Source: an uncultured Coriobacteriaceae bacterium (GTDB taxonomy: Bacteria; Actinomycetota; Coriobacteriia; Coriobacteriales; Atopobiaceae). Taken from it: DNA of 64,000 nt. Below are positions 19,901-26,476 of the stretch, piece by piece. Position numbers and translations under genes: made by a program. The notes under the pieces were generated by a model that was given only the letters and a program-made list of their open reading frames with translations, ran no database searches and was not told the DNA's origin. The stretch covers positions 62,001 through 126,000 of the forward strand of contig CADBYM010000003.1 of assembly GCA_902798915.1 (NCBI GenBank), read 5' to 3'. Position 1 is the first letter of the stretch; each line of letters starts with the position of its first letter.

Positions 19901-22900
19901 TTGCCCACGGCAACGTTCGCCGCGCCCTTTGCCTCATATTCGTTGGTAAAGAGATTGGCATCGGCAACGGGAGCAGTCCCGTAGGCAACCGTCGAGGAGA
20001 GCTTGCCGATGCTGCTCTCGGCTTCGGAGCGCGTGACCGTCACGGTTACTGGCACTTCTTGACTGCTATAGGTGACCCCCGCAAGCTTCCATGTGTAGCT
20101 TGCGCGCTGTGCAGGCGTCGTTGCGTCACCATAGGTAACCCCTGCGACGGGCATCCCCTGGTTGTCGTACGCTTGAGCACCCGCAGGAATCTTCTCGCGC
20201 AGCGTGTAATGGAACTCCTTCGAGGTCAAGAACTCCTTGGTCGTGGGGTCATAGAGATCCGCCGTCGTGAAGACCTGGTTGAGGTTGACCTTTCCGCCTT
20301 GCTGAGCCGTCCTAGTGGTAACAACGTTGCCGTCTGCGTCGAGCAGCTCGAACCCGAAGTCCTTGTCTACCAGGAGCTTATCTGCCTTCTTCTTTGCCTC
20401 GATGTTTGCGGTGGTCCTGAAGATCTTCTCGTTGGCAACCTCCTCGCTGGCATAGGCCTTGGTGAGGTTGACCGCAGTGGCGTCGCCCGGCAAGCCCTCA
20501 GGCATCGCATCTCCGCTCGAGAAGTAGAAGTAATACTTCTGGAAGTAGGCATCGGAGGCGGTGAGGCCAATGTCGCTCGGCTGAATGTAGCCGTTGGGCG
20601 CCTTGGTCTCGACCAGGTAATAGAGCGTGTTATCGGCATAGCCGTCCGCCTTGGTGATGGAGAAGGTGCCGTTCTTGTTGGTCTTGTAGGTCTTGACCGC
20701 GCTGCCGCCATTGACCGCATATGCCGTGAACTCGGCTCCCGGCACCACCGCACCCGTCGAAGAGTCCACCTTGGTGAAGTCGTATTGCATCTTGTCGTAC
20801 TCGTTGGTCACGATGACCTGGTGGCTCAGCTTCCGGTTCACGTCCTCGATGGTAAGGTCTACCGCACCATCCTCGTCCAGTGCGGTCTCCACGCCATTCA
20901 CAAGGTAGGTAACCGTACGCACGACATCCGCAGGGAGGTCGAGACCGTTGATGACTTCAATCACGCGGTACTGACCTTCCTTGTACTCACTTCGAGGCAG
21001 CGTGTAGACGCCCTCAATGAAGTTCTCGTCGTTGTAGGTGATGGTCTCGATGGTCTCCCACTCGTCGGCATCGCTCGCACGGTAGTCGATTCGGAAGGAG
21101 ATCTTGCTCTTTTGTTCGGCCGCGAGCTGCACCGAGCCGGCGAAGCGCTTGACGATGGTGAGTTCAGCGTCCTCAGGCGTATTGCGCACCTTCAATATGT
21201 CGTTGTTGTGATACACGTAGATGCCATCAGGTGCATGATAGTTGGGGTTATCGGATATCACAAACCCATAGTGAACGTAGTCACTCCGGAACCCCGCGGG
21301 CGCCGCAATCTCGTCCAAGTAATACACGGTATCCTTGCGCAAGGCCACGCCGTCCTTGCCCATGTGCAGGAAGAGGGTCGCATAGCCGTCCTCACCTGTG
21401 GTGACCGTCACGGGAGCACCCTTCTCGTGAACGGTCTGCCCGTTCTCCACGCGCTTCTTGCGATACGTGACGGGCTTGCCGCTCGCATCGAGCAGGCGGA
21501 ACGTGGCGCCACTCAGGCCCCGCTGCATCTTACCGTCAGCATACTTGTATACGCGCAGCTTGTACGACTTGGCGCTGCCACTGGCAGATTGCGTGACGGC
21601 AAGGGTCTGCTCTGCCGTCTGATGGTACCCCTTCATAGAGGCTTTGTTCCAATAGTTGTCTTCTTCCCCCTCCGGCAGCAGCGTCGAGGCATACGTGATG
21701 GTCACGGCCGTCTCGTCCGGAATGACGAAGGTTCCGACATGGCCGCGGAAGTCCCAGGATATGGCATCCGTCATGTCTTGGCCGTTCTTGTTGGTTGCCT
21801 GCACCACACTGATGGTGTCGTACTGGATGGACTGGTTCTCCGAGAACTCGTCCGTGAGTTCCATGGACTTGCCTCCATTGAGCGTCGCCTTGTCCGGATT
21901 CACGGTGATGGTGTAATGGGCGACATTGCTCCCGGACTCTGCCAGCATGCTCTTGCCGAGCGCCTCATACACATACTCGAACGGGATTGAGTTGATGCCA
22001 CCATAACCGTCGATGGTGTTGGTCAGAGAAATGGCACCACCCTGCGTCTCTCCGTTGCCGGAGCCTTGGCTCTCCTCGTGCGCAGCAATCGAACGTTGGT
22101 TCAGCGCGCTCAATCTATCGGCATCCTTGACCTTGATCTTGTATTCGATGGCATAGGTGCCGTACGGGGCATTGTCGTCCTCGGAATCGAGAAGGTCCTC
22201 ACTCTCGAGGCTCGTCAGGTGGAAATCGACACCAGCATCCGTCAGCTCCGCATAGAAGTCGCTCTTGGTATTGGCGGGCCGAGTGAAGGGGCCATCGCGC
22301 AACGTCGATAGGTCAGTAACGTCATTTCCGCCCAGCAACGTGGCCGAAGCGTCGTCGTACGCGAAGTACTTCGCATCATCGGCATTGAAGGCATCCACCA
22401 GTTTGATGGGGTTCGTAGCCAAATAATCCTGAGTGATGCCCTGCATGGTGAGACGGAACTTGTAATAAGGCATGCCATCTTCGTCCCTGCCCAAATAGAT
22501 GGGGTCGCCGTTCTCGTCCTCGCCAATCGGCACGGGGGTCTTCTTTAGGACTGCCTTTGCGATGTGGGCGCTCGCTGACTTGGAGCCGTAGTTGTTGACC
22601 GTCACCCAGTTCGTATGAGTCAGCTTGTCGCGGTCCTTCACCTTTCCCGCGCCATAGTTCAGCCAATCTTGGTCATTTGTGCTCCTGATGCGAAGCGAGA
22701 TGGTCCTCCTTGCCACCATCGAAGAGAGGCCCTCCTGCTCCTGGCCCTCATCATCCGTATGGTAGAACGTGAGCACTACCTTCTGGCCAACCTCACCAGC
22801 AGGTTCCACAGTCTCCAGCTTGTAATACTCATTGTGGTTTGACGGCGTAGTCCCAATGGTATGCTTGACTTCCGACTCCGTGTACCACGGTTCCTCTTTT

Positions 22901-25437
22901 AGGCTGTCGAGGCGGTCATAGTACCACGTTCCGTCAATCTCCTTGGCAGGTAGCGTGTCCGTGATCACAAAGCGCTCCGTAGCCCAATAGCTGTTTGCGG
23001 GAACGTCAATGCTGAGGTCCCAATCGATGTAATCCTCGGTGACGGCCTTCACGGACTTGTGGTAATAGATGCTCTCGCCGATGCCCGGGCCCAAGTCGAT
23101 AAAGCCATGTGCCGTGCCGCCACGACTCTTGGCCGTGTTGGACACGCGGAAAGTCTCGTTCTTGTCCTTGAGGGCCACCCTCGTCCGATAGGTGATTTCG
23201 TACTTATATATGCCATCGGTCTTGGGAACGAGGTAGTCCCACTCCTGGTCGTTCTCGGTATCCGTGACCTCCGCCCAAGCGTGCGTGCGCGTTGCTACGA
23301 GCCGATCGTCCTGGTCGTAGACCTTGATCGTCAGGCCGTCACCCGTGTACGTCATGCGCTCACGAGAGTCTTCGTCGATGGAGTCCCTTATGTGGCTCCC
23401 GGCGAGGCTGCCGATGCGGGAGTCATTGGCTACCACCGTCCACTCAACAGTCCTGGAATCAATCGTGTTCAAGCTTGAGATGAGCGCCGCCCTCTTGCTG
23501 ATGTCGGACCAATCAATGAGCGTTGCTTCTGATGAGTGCGGTTTCCCCATCACCGTCACCTCGTTGCCCGACACGAGCGTGCCGTTCTCGTCGTTGGGAA
23601 TGAGCTCGCTCGTGTCCACGTTTGCGGAATACGAGAACGCAAACACCTCGCCATGCGCCATTTTGGGAATGGTGAGCTTGAAGCTCTTTGCAGTCTTTTT
23701 GGTAATCATTGGGGCAGGATCCTTCTCGCCCGCATACGTGACGACCGTCATTGGCTTGCTCTCGTCATCCCAGTTGTAGCTCAAGGCCTCGCCGGTGAGC
23801 GTGTCCTCGGCTACCACGTCCGTGTTCCTGCCAACGGAGGTCACCGTTACCGTGTAGTCTATCTGGTTGGTCTCTTTGTTGTATGTGCCGGTCTTCTCCA
23901 CCTCTGCATCATGCGAAGTCGTTTGGTTGAGTTCGACCACGAGGTCCTGCGAAAACTCAATCTGCTGGAGGCTCGAGTCCACCTGCGCGGTGATGTCGAT
24001 TTGGAACATGGCCTCAGAAGACGCGTACAGCGCATCCATGCCCGCGGCGTCGTCGGTATTCCAGAAGATCTTGAGCTGATTGTTCTCGCGGTCATACTCG
24101 ACGCGATTGTTCGCGAGCACGCCATCGTCACCGAGTTGCATGTCGAAGGTGAAGTCTTCGAACGTATCCGGCAGCGTCATGCCGGCTGGCAGGGTGTAAA
24201 GAAGGGGGGTCTCGTCCTTCCTGAATCCATGTTGGTCGTTTTCGGCAAAGCTCAGGTGAAGCGTGAAGGGTTCGCCCTCCTCGATCTCGACCTTCTCGCC
24301 CTCCGCAAGGTCAGCAAGGTCGTACGTCTTGCCCTTCGAGGTGATGGTGAGGCTGCCAGTGTCGAGCATATCGTTGAGGTTGTTCGTCTCTTCGCGCTCG
24401 ACGTAGTCGTCCCCTTCCCTTGTGGGGGACGCCGTTGCCTTGGGCGCCGCCTTTGCCTTGGGCGCCTCGGCAACAACGGGATCCTCGTCTCCCTGCACGT
24501 CAACCTCTATCTGTTCGTCGTCAGCAGGTTCTTCCTCATGCTTGGCCTCAGCCTGCTGCTCGACCTCGCCCTCGGCCTCGGGCTCGAGTTCGGATTCGGC
24601 CCGCTTCTTGTCCTCGGCCTCCGCATCAGGCTCGTCTTTCTGCTCGGGTTCGACTTCAGGCTCGGCCTCGGCCCGCTTCTCCTCCTCTGCCCCGGTCTCC
24701 GGTTCCGAGATCTCCTCCGTCTCGTCCGCAGCGGCCACGCTCGGCTGCGCTTCCTTCTCCCCAGAATCCCCTGTCTCGGCTTCCTTCGTCTCGGCAGGCT
24801 CATAGGCGATGATGAGCCTGGCCTCAGCAGCCTCGTCCTCGGTCACCTGCAGCTTGACTTCGGTCGTTGACGCCTTCTCATCGAAGGTGTAGCCCTCAAT
24901 GGCTCGATTGTCGCTTGCTTCACGTATGGTGTAGGTTCCCACGGGCACGTCAGCAATGCTCAGCCCTTCCGCTTGCGCGACGATGAGCTTCGCCTCGTCC
25001 TTCACGAATTCGTTGGCGTCGTTGAGGTAGAGTCCCTTTGCGTTCTGCACGGTTACGGCAAACTCGTTGACCTTCGCCTCGTCACCAATCCCCCGCACCT
25101 CGATTCGCACAGAGATGCTTCCACGCGTGCCCAGCTCCTTTGACGTCACGCCGGACGCGTTTGACTCAGGTGCAAGGCTTGCCGCAACTTGACTTGAGCC
25201 GTCGGACGATTCCCATGTACCATCTTCGCGAGTTGAGGCGGATTCCGCAGCCTCCGTCACCGCACCGGGCGCCTGTGTTGACGAGTCTTTGGCATTCATT
25301 GTGCCTTGGACCGAGACCACCTCCTCAACAGCCCTAGCAATCGCTGTTGTGGGCACGCCGCTCGTGATCATCGTTATGCTCACCAGCACTGCAATTGCGG
25401 CGCGCAGCGCATTTGAGCTCTTCCGCCCGGTCCTCAT
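7921..25437 (-). CDS. Giant sortase-anchored surface protein with about 23 FctA/Spy0128-like isopeptide domains (5838 aa)
   Basis: A single uninterrupted 17.5-kb frame encodes a protein of more than 600 kDa. In order: signal peptide (about 1-36); an acidic Glu/Pro-rich spacer (about 206-346); adhesin-like isopeptide-forming domains (about 346-1290); SpaA-type domains (about 1293-1423 and 1551-1666) flanking another Ig-like domain; 22 tandem FctA-like modules of about 143 residues (about 1666-4823); one Cna-B; two SpaA-type; one more FctA-like; a fimbrial D2-like domain (about 5269-5436); three Cna-B; a Thr/Pro linker; TPKTG (5806-5810); a membrane helix; and RARRRRA. Each FctA-like module keeps a Lys in its first strand (as in GTKTLAGR), a Glu in YTITES-type strands and Asn in the closing F-x-N-x-Y, the residues of a Lys-Asn isopeptide bond. 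Likely a long, rigid adhesin; the ligand is unknown. The ATG at 25437 follows GAAGAAGGGG. Confidence 0.95.
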   Translation of the reverse strand: MRTGRKSSNALRAAIAVLVSITMITSGVPTTAIARAVEEVVSVQGTMNAKDSSTQAPGAVTEAAESASTREDGTWESSDGSSQVAASLAPESNASGVTSKELGTRGSISVRIEVRGIGDEAKVNEFAVTVQNAKGLYLNDANEFVKDEAKLIVAQAEGLSIADVPVGTYTIREASDNRAIEGYTFDEKASTTEVKLQVTEDEAAEARLIIAYEPAETKEAETGDSGEKEAQPSVAAADETEEISEPETGAEEEKRAEAEPEVEPEQKDEPDAEAEDKKRAESELEPEAEGEVEQQAEAKHEEEPADDEQIEVDVQGDEDPVVAEAPKAKAAPKATASPTREGDDYVEREETNNLNDMLDTGSLTITSKGKTYDLADLAEGEKVEIEEGEPFTLHLSFAENDQHGFRKDETPLLYTLPAGMTLPDTFEDFTFDMQLGDDGVLANNRVEYDRENNQLKIFWNTDDAAGMDALYASSEAMFQIDITAQVDSSLQQIEFSQDLVVELNQTTSHDAEVEKTGTYNKETNQIDYTVTVTSVGRNTDVVAEDTLTGEALSYNWDDESKPMTVVTYAGEKDPAPMITKKTAKSFKLTIPKMAHGEVFAFSYSANVDTSELIPNDENGTLVSGNEVTVMGKPHSSEATLIDWSDISKRAALISSLNTIDSRTVEWTVVANDSRIGSLAGSHIRDSIDEDSRERMTYTGDGLTIKVYDQDDRLVATRTHAWAEVTDTENDQEWDYLVPKTDGIYKYEITYRTRVALKDKNETFRVSNTAKSRGGTAHGFIDLGPGIGESIYYHKSVKAVTEDYIDWDLSIDVPANSYWATERFVITDTLPAKEIDGTWYYDRLDSLKEEPWYTESEVKHTIGTTPSNHNEYYKLETVEPAGEVGQKVVLTFYHTDDEGQEQEGLSSMVARRTISLRIRSTNDQDWLNYGAGKVKDRDKLTHTNWVTVNNYGSKSASAHIAKAVLKKTPVPIGEDENGDPIYLGRDEDGMPYYKFRLTMQGITQDYLATNPIKLVDAFNADDAKYFAYDDASATLLGGNDVTDLSTLRDGPFTRPANTKSDFYAELTDAGVDFHLTSLESEDLLDSEDDNAPYGTYAIEYKIKVKDADRLSALNQRSIAAHEESQGSGNGETQGGAISLTNTIDGYGGINSIPFEYVYEALGKSMLAESGSNVAHYTITVNPDKATLNGGKSMELTDEFSENQSIQYDTISVVQATNKNGQDMTDAISWDFRGHVGTFVIPDETAVTITYASTLLPEGEEDNYWNKASMKGYHQTAEQTLAVTQSASGSAKSYKLRVYKYADGKMQRGLSGATFRLLDASGKPVTYRKKRVENGQTVHEKGAPVTVTTGEDGYATLFLHMGKDGVALRKDTVYYLDEIAAPAGFRSDYVHYGFVISDNPNYHAPDGIYVYHNNDILKVRNTPEDAELTIVKRFAGSVQLAAEQKSKISFRIDYRASDADEWETIETITYNDENFIEGVYTLPRSEYKEGQYRVIEVINGLDLPADVVRTVTYLVNGVETALDEDGAVDLTIEDVNRKLSHQVIVTNEYDKMQYDFTKVDSSTGAVVPGAEFTAYAVNGGSAVKTYKTNKNGTFSITKADGYADNTLYYLVETKAPNGYIQPSDIGLTASDAYFQKYYFYFSSGDAMPEGLPGDATAVNLTKAYASEEVANEKIFRTTANIEAKKKADKLLVDKDFGFELLDADGNVVTTRTAQQGGKVNLNQVFTTADLYDPTTKEFLTSKEFHYTLREKIPAGAQAYDNQGMPVAGVTYGDATTPAQRASYTWKLAGVTYSSQEVPVTVTVTRSEAESSIGKLSSTVAYGTAPVADANLFTNEYEAKGAANVAVGKKLTGKVLQANQFGFTLTGEGVVKTAKNDADGEVEFGTINYTERDLDPDTLGKTYVYEITEDSFNIAGISRDTSNGPTSIYAQVKLTDQRDGTIATTVTYFKDAACTQDLTNNNVSFVNKYEARGNLTLKTDKTFEDDYWPKKTTSYTFKVTHDNSDGYGNAVVPQFASIRINVAIDGGGHASTSITGGMANFSLANLAKVGSDSEADAPAGYVNARTFKYKVSEQSESNNGVDYDGRVIPLELTIADDGEGHITVTSLKLDGTEMANSITGRNSHNVGGTIDITPDTGSLPDSFHNSYDATGKGQVPVVKVISGERAWQSNDSFTFTLKAKTNDAPMPTGDNLTTHADGSVSLTVTNGTANHTGNFGNMGVALSDIMQDGVYPASKTYAYTITETIPVGAKSTEDDLTFGSETTEAEREGHDWTLNGVTYHGAPHQVKLTFTDGGKGTIDATLVDESAQPTDAPNKVTFDNHYKADGEARVKVGKTLLGWKLAKAQNQEFTFTLKPATTGSPKAPIRYKDGNGVVHDQGEMVKTLTLNNGTGEASFDLLYYDTDHDKHDSFVYQIIESFPNGKTSENTGITLDDPIYVKVDLNRDNLIGHLNPEVSYYSDAACTKELGDDAIVFENEYEPEGELELTAAKTFEHDYWPSGAKKTKSYRFGITSTDTSAPTFGDIVLNVKNNETSDNHYTVSGDKAQFERRHLADVAGGEKTYTYQIQEKVPSGETFGVTYDPQVITMELKLRDDGEGRIIPSVRFGGTGEFVEVTEASAKPNVGSYQNSYDASGDGQIKVSKLINGRAWKSGETYEFTLVPAEGSLSIDGASTVAVGVGETKSFGTIHATLADLATNDVYASSKSFDYQILETIPNGAKSTEGNLTYSDATTPGQRTNHDWVYEGVTYRGAPRSVVLTFADEGNGHLAYTVVEPGSKDVTAGGSVFTNDYHAKGTAELKVTKSFGEQVWPGTQGFLFSLAATNGGNLPKNDIGDEVTNVMSTKGQPTQSFGVISYTEADMKTNGVYSATKDFTYTVREVVPINKKGVIFDTKTHTVTVHVVDNQDGTLSTSYQWSNDDAWSSTAQDATATIRNSYDASTAINVVGTKAVDVAHVSKDGFGFTLVPAEGSPAQTSTTATSGTDGGFSFQNLTFRLADIEQVVDGKKTYPPKTFTYTVKENDITKNGYTKGAGASDVTVSVAVAYDASMGKLTATPTYRRGETVLDAATFTNLYDAKGSIPLSGAKVLTGRTITADDTWDFTLAPVTAGAPIRTTEGGATQTSLTVQNVAGAYVLGTLHYELSDLADGHGGYEEEKTFSYKVTEADPAGSEDRHIINDSAASNGKTFDVKVSQHKTNGKYDGTLSATIVGSEAAPTFTNRYTATGEVCVPGTKTMAGRDFWNADPWTFTVAASDSNPNAPLTMCGNDVGRTHVEVVDGKGIAYVIKTDKLWDYSFWLSYTLEDLKNADGIYAQQKTFYYTVTESGTAQGVTNDPAATRTIAVTVTDPQNGEGRLDVSLAPASQSTAFVNTYNATGSTAIVASKELDGRKLEQGAFTFTLTGEGQNQTKTNVPDGTVAFDEITYDESDIGKTYHYTVKEVVPSPEVNGYTYDKSAFDVAVAVTVNPSDASKLVATQTITQTKDAKGRAIEGGRSVTNIAFSNGYVATGTLNLTATKSFEGDYWPTDPSSFGFELVATGSDASKAPTFGTGKATATKEGQTAEFGTARFSLDDLSKDADGRYQPTTYTYVVSEVVPSGAQNNKLKGVTYTAQPHGLELTLEDDGEGHIVPTAKVDGKDVTLTDGTLWAGDFRNTYEAIGEASFFATKSLADHDLAAGMFSFELEGPHAGGTSDKQTVSNGNVGTDVSKATFANVPFTMADLAITNKSGEVTGYKKSASFEYKIREVIPDGATDNHDGSFTKDGITYRAQEQSFKVTVTDCGDGRLAVTYGEGEEAADRFGGAAFTNTYDADGDVAIAGTKSLLGRAMRDGDDWTFTLTAQNGAPIRTSKGGQVQQSVEAHNAGAGSFSFGKLYYRLSDLDTKDGRSVATTFTYTVTESNGDNGAIPGVTLDSPKTFDVVVEDKGDGKLTVTSDAAQKLGFSNTYAATGTATIAGAKQLEGRAFRGDDAWSFTISSKDEGAPLPDPTTVSIAPTAGQSVAFQFDAITYDVALLADVTPAADGSRTKTYTYTIEESGNVTSVTNAAVKTVKVTITDNATGALTVTTDVTEDKPLVFVNDYDAAGETTLEGTKLIEGRSFKSGDTWTFTVTNGQGAPMPEHKSVTVNPTDGRNIALDFGRISYTEADAGKTYTYTILETGSIDNVTNAVAQTVDVSVADNGDGTLTITNSSKDEKTPLEFINVYHSNGDAELKGTKTLAGRAFKSGDKWTFTVTASKSTPMPEHTSVVLEPTEGSSAPIDFGTIHFTQADLADAEQAEDGSRTKVFTYTITESGTVTSVQNDGKKTVTITAVDDGRGHITTTSSASTTPLVFANTYTAEGKTTIHGLKTLSGREFQEGDVWTFAITSANEKAPLPDQKSVTVNASESARFTLGPITYTEADAGQTYTYTVTESGEIAGVTNAIAQTVSVKVEDNGDGTLAITNPAHDAKDALVFANVYKATGSTTLSATKSLTGRTFQRGDVWDFTVTADDEGAPMPTTPEVTLNASRNKVANFGTINYTEADAGKTYTYTITESEEVDGVTNAEPQVVTVKVEDNGNGTLKITNSAEATGATFTNVYDADGTARLSGTKTIEGRDFKSGDTATMKIEAVTEGAPMPEHSTVTVNPTGGKSIAYAFDDITYELADLQKDASGDAVETTFTYKVTESACTMDGVTKDATEHKVTVTVTDAHDGTLTVVTSENAEALNFTNVYSTQAGVTLGATKTLANRDLKAGAFTFQLLDAKGVVLDEKQNDAEGKVTFDELTYAIPDAGKSFAYTIKEVVPEGAKGDLFGCVTYDTHEEQVAVEVTYDDVAGVLTAVANKDATELVFANTFETTEVSGRKVWEDDETHKDETRPETVEVKLQAKGIAGTWEDVEGKTATVTEDDLGYEFTDLPRYDGVTEYEYRVIEVEVPEGYVATGGTVDDDYVITNTIVDKRDAEEPVVLTVRKAGDGGELLAGATFELTAADGTTEEYLTGEDGTTSIEFTTTGTWTLRETVAPAGYLLNTQVYDIEVERDGIKSITYDQGDAIWTWLYNLVVRPDYVDNVLTVSDEKTTVSVSKRDLATGRDLAGATLQVLDPSGRVVEEWISDGSAHTVEHLTTGVTYTLHEAAAPNGYYAAADAKFSIDVDGTVKSSGSMEGSTLVVMNATSELKGTVTLQASKLVSGEDGWDENEEFELTLTKADAATSDVIADDTVTVKSGQTGSFGTVTYIKEGTYDYVIAETPGTATDMTYDPAPRYARVVVAANEDATALEATVTYSEDQKTWHDDVPTFHNTYGARIDKYVNGGSQLNVTDPEQTFEYELVALVTGDAVSAVIEDTISDNLEFVSKPEEVRVEDIGTHHNHREHGTVEAAGVALEAGNVGVYIEGKTLTVHLSNLDGSNGADLRGHWVRVSFKAKLAEHLSVGEILNSASYNIYDTNFEHGEEPPEPTHGGHTPSATVVPTVDINVAKAWQDAEGKEAEWPEDAEVTVELLANGESTGQTLTLTTTEPEGQFSFVDAYDEHGDAIAYTVSEASVSGAPAGFTTLPMSGSAEEGYTITNQLPPQKQLGAKTMDVKVTKVWQDVEGEEAAWPEGATVTIELLANDEPLSPSVTMELTEDEQSGTFEDLTVEDDVEYSVREVKVEGVSGYTSDDPEGDAEEGFVIINYLEEKEPGEPGEPIDVTVEKLWEDAEGNELDWPEGVSVTVELYADGEATGKTCVLTADAPDAEFTGLSEDPEYTVREAKVTGDVSAFTLEVDGDAEGGFVIHNVMESETPEKDDEPGEKPDNKPDNKPSEKTTNTTTPAGGTGTQSQRSTTSTTTTYPSPTTTTRTSTPKTGDLTTGLALPAIVGSVVIIVGMRARRRRA
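10970..20440 (-). repeat. Tandem array of 22 FctA-like domain repeats within the giant adhesin
   Basis: Boundaries are set by the recurring junction F-x-N-x-Y-(D/E/N)-A-x-G, read about every 430 nt. Modules share T-K-x-(L/I)-x-G-R near the start, YTEADAGKTYTYT-type strands mid-way and D-x-G-D-G-T-L near the end. Modules 16-21 (about 13630-11345) are the most alike; modules 1-8 are longer and fall into recognisable subtypes. A 23rd module stands apart at about 10025-9632. Confidence 0.85.
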
Positions 25438-25522
25438 GATGAACCTACCCCTTCTTCAGGCAATTCGGCACATTGGGAACACATATGAGCACTGATTGCA
25501 AATCTAAAAAGATTCAAAATTA

Positions 25523-25528
25523 ATTATA
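25523..25528 (-). promoter_or_regulatory. Consensus -10 box (TATAAT) upstream of the giant adhesin gene
   Basis: A perfect TATAAT on the minus strand, 86 nt before the start codon, in the most AT-rich part of the gap. The hexamer 17 nt upstream (GATATC) is a poor -35, so an activator or an extended element may be needed. Confidence 0.5.
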
Positions 25529-25703
25529 CCCGCTCTTTGCAATTTGATATCGGTCCGCTCCTGAATCCCCCACCACTTATACGTAATCTACAGAGGATTA
25601 TCCCATGCAGTCACAAGACAAAGCCACTCGCCAAGCCAATCAAAACAAGGTACTTGCGACATCAACGTGTGGGAAATGCAGGAGAACGAGCGACACACTA
25701 AAG

Positions 25704-25734
25704 AGGGTGCCTTTCCAAAGCGGAAAGGCACCCT
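25704..25734 (-). terminator. Strong terminator after pilA
   Basis: Perfect 13-bp stem (GGAAAGGCACCCT with AGGGTGCCTTTCC) and a 5-nt loop, followed on the minus strand by TCTTTAG. It stands 35 nt after the pilA stop codon and insulates the adhesin gene downstream. Confidence 0.9.
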
Positions 25735-25768
25735 TGTCATTCACATGTGTGATTAACAGCCAACAGCA

Positions 25769-26257
25769 TTAGGGATTGTCCGTGCCACCGCCACTGTCAC
25801 CACCAGCATTGCCGCTAGTTATGGTGCACGTAATGTTGCCATTGCTTGGATCATAAGCCCATGAAGCGCTTGCCCCAGCACCGACGCTATCCAAATCAAC
25901 AAAACTCACAGTGTAGTCTTCATCCGTTGCGCCTTCAGTACCATTCGCGAGGGCTTCCAAGCTCTCTTGGACCTCTTCGTTTTGCCACCCATCTTGCGCC
26001 TGCTGCAGCTCTACATCAAAGCCATCCTGCGCATCGGCAGGATCCTCAAGAACTGCAACCATTAACTCAGCATACTTGTTGCGGATATTAGCGCCATCGG
26101 TTGCCTCACGGCTGCGCTCGAGCTGCGCCGTGAACACAGGAATCGCGATGGCGATAAGAACGGCGATGATTGCGACTACGATGAGCATCTCCATAAGGGT
26201 GAAGCCGCCGTCGCGCTTCCCCAGCTCCTCGCGCCTCTTCTCCAGATTATCCTTCAT
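25769..26257 (-). CDS. pilA: Type IV major pilin precursor PilA
   Basis: This is the pilus subunit. The 162-residue prepilin has a 17-18-residue charged leader ending in KRDGG, the cleavage motif GG|FTLMEMLIVV with Glu at +5, and a roughly 25-residue hydrophobic helix (AIIAVLIAIAIPVFTAQL) that forms the filament core. The rest is a small acidic head domain ending in a Gly/Asp/Ser-rich tail. It contains one Cys only (near TCTITS), so it lacks the C-terminal disulphide loop of Gram-negative pilins. It is the only complete type IV prepilin I see in the window. The gene follows pilC after 219 nt, which carries candidate -10 boxes, and ends at a strong terminator. Confidence 0.94.
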   Translation of the reverse strand: MKDNLEKRREELGKRDGGFTLMEMLIVVAIIAVLIAIAIPVFTAQLERSREATDGANIRNKYAELMVAVLEDPADAQDGFDVELQQAQDGWQNEEVQESLEALANGTEGATDEDYTVSFVDLDSVGAGASASWAYDPSNGNITCTITSGNAGGDSGGGTDNP

Positions 26258-26448
26258 GCTCCACCTCTACTTCTGGTGCTCTCGCACCCACCATGCGCCC
26301 TTTGGCGCCCTACTCCCACATACCGCTGACACTACTATACCCATTATTGCCGCGTTTAAATACAACAATCCCCCACGCTTTGAAAAATGCACGCTCATAG
26401 CCCATATGTGCCGTTCACCGACGCTGCTAGTTCAACTGCACCATATCT

Positions 26449-26454
26449 AGTATA
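26449..26454 (-). promoter_or_regulatory. Candidate -10 box for pilA (TATACT)
   Basis: TATACT on the minus strand just after the pilC stop, with only a poor -35 (GTTGGG, 16 nt upstream). A second hexamer, TATAGT at 26334-26339, is nearer to pilA. Either would allow pilA to be made in excess of the assembly proteins, as expected for a major subunit. Confidence 0.3.
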
Positions 26455-26476
26455 CCACAGCAGCCCTTCCCCCAAC

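Larger units (their letters stand above)
25438..25768. other. 331-bp intergenic region between pilA and the giant adhesin gene
   Basis: No coding frame of note. It holds the pilA terminator (25704-25734), an AT-rich stretch at about 25490-25560 with the candidate adhesin promoter, and otherwise no recognisable riboswitch or repeat. With its own promoter and an upstream terminator, the adhesin gene looks independently transcribed from the pil genes. Confidence 0.6.

Noticed and set aside
8200..20440. Regular repeats that could be read as a CRISPR array
   Set aside because: The period is about 380-480 nt, the repeats are in frame and encode protein modules, and there are no short identical repeats with unique spacers or cas genes.
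25438..26476. Possible cyclic di-GMP riboswitch controlling pili or adhesin
   Set aside because: The conserved core bases of either known class were not found in the gaps around pilA or before the adhesin gene.
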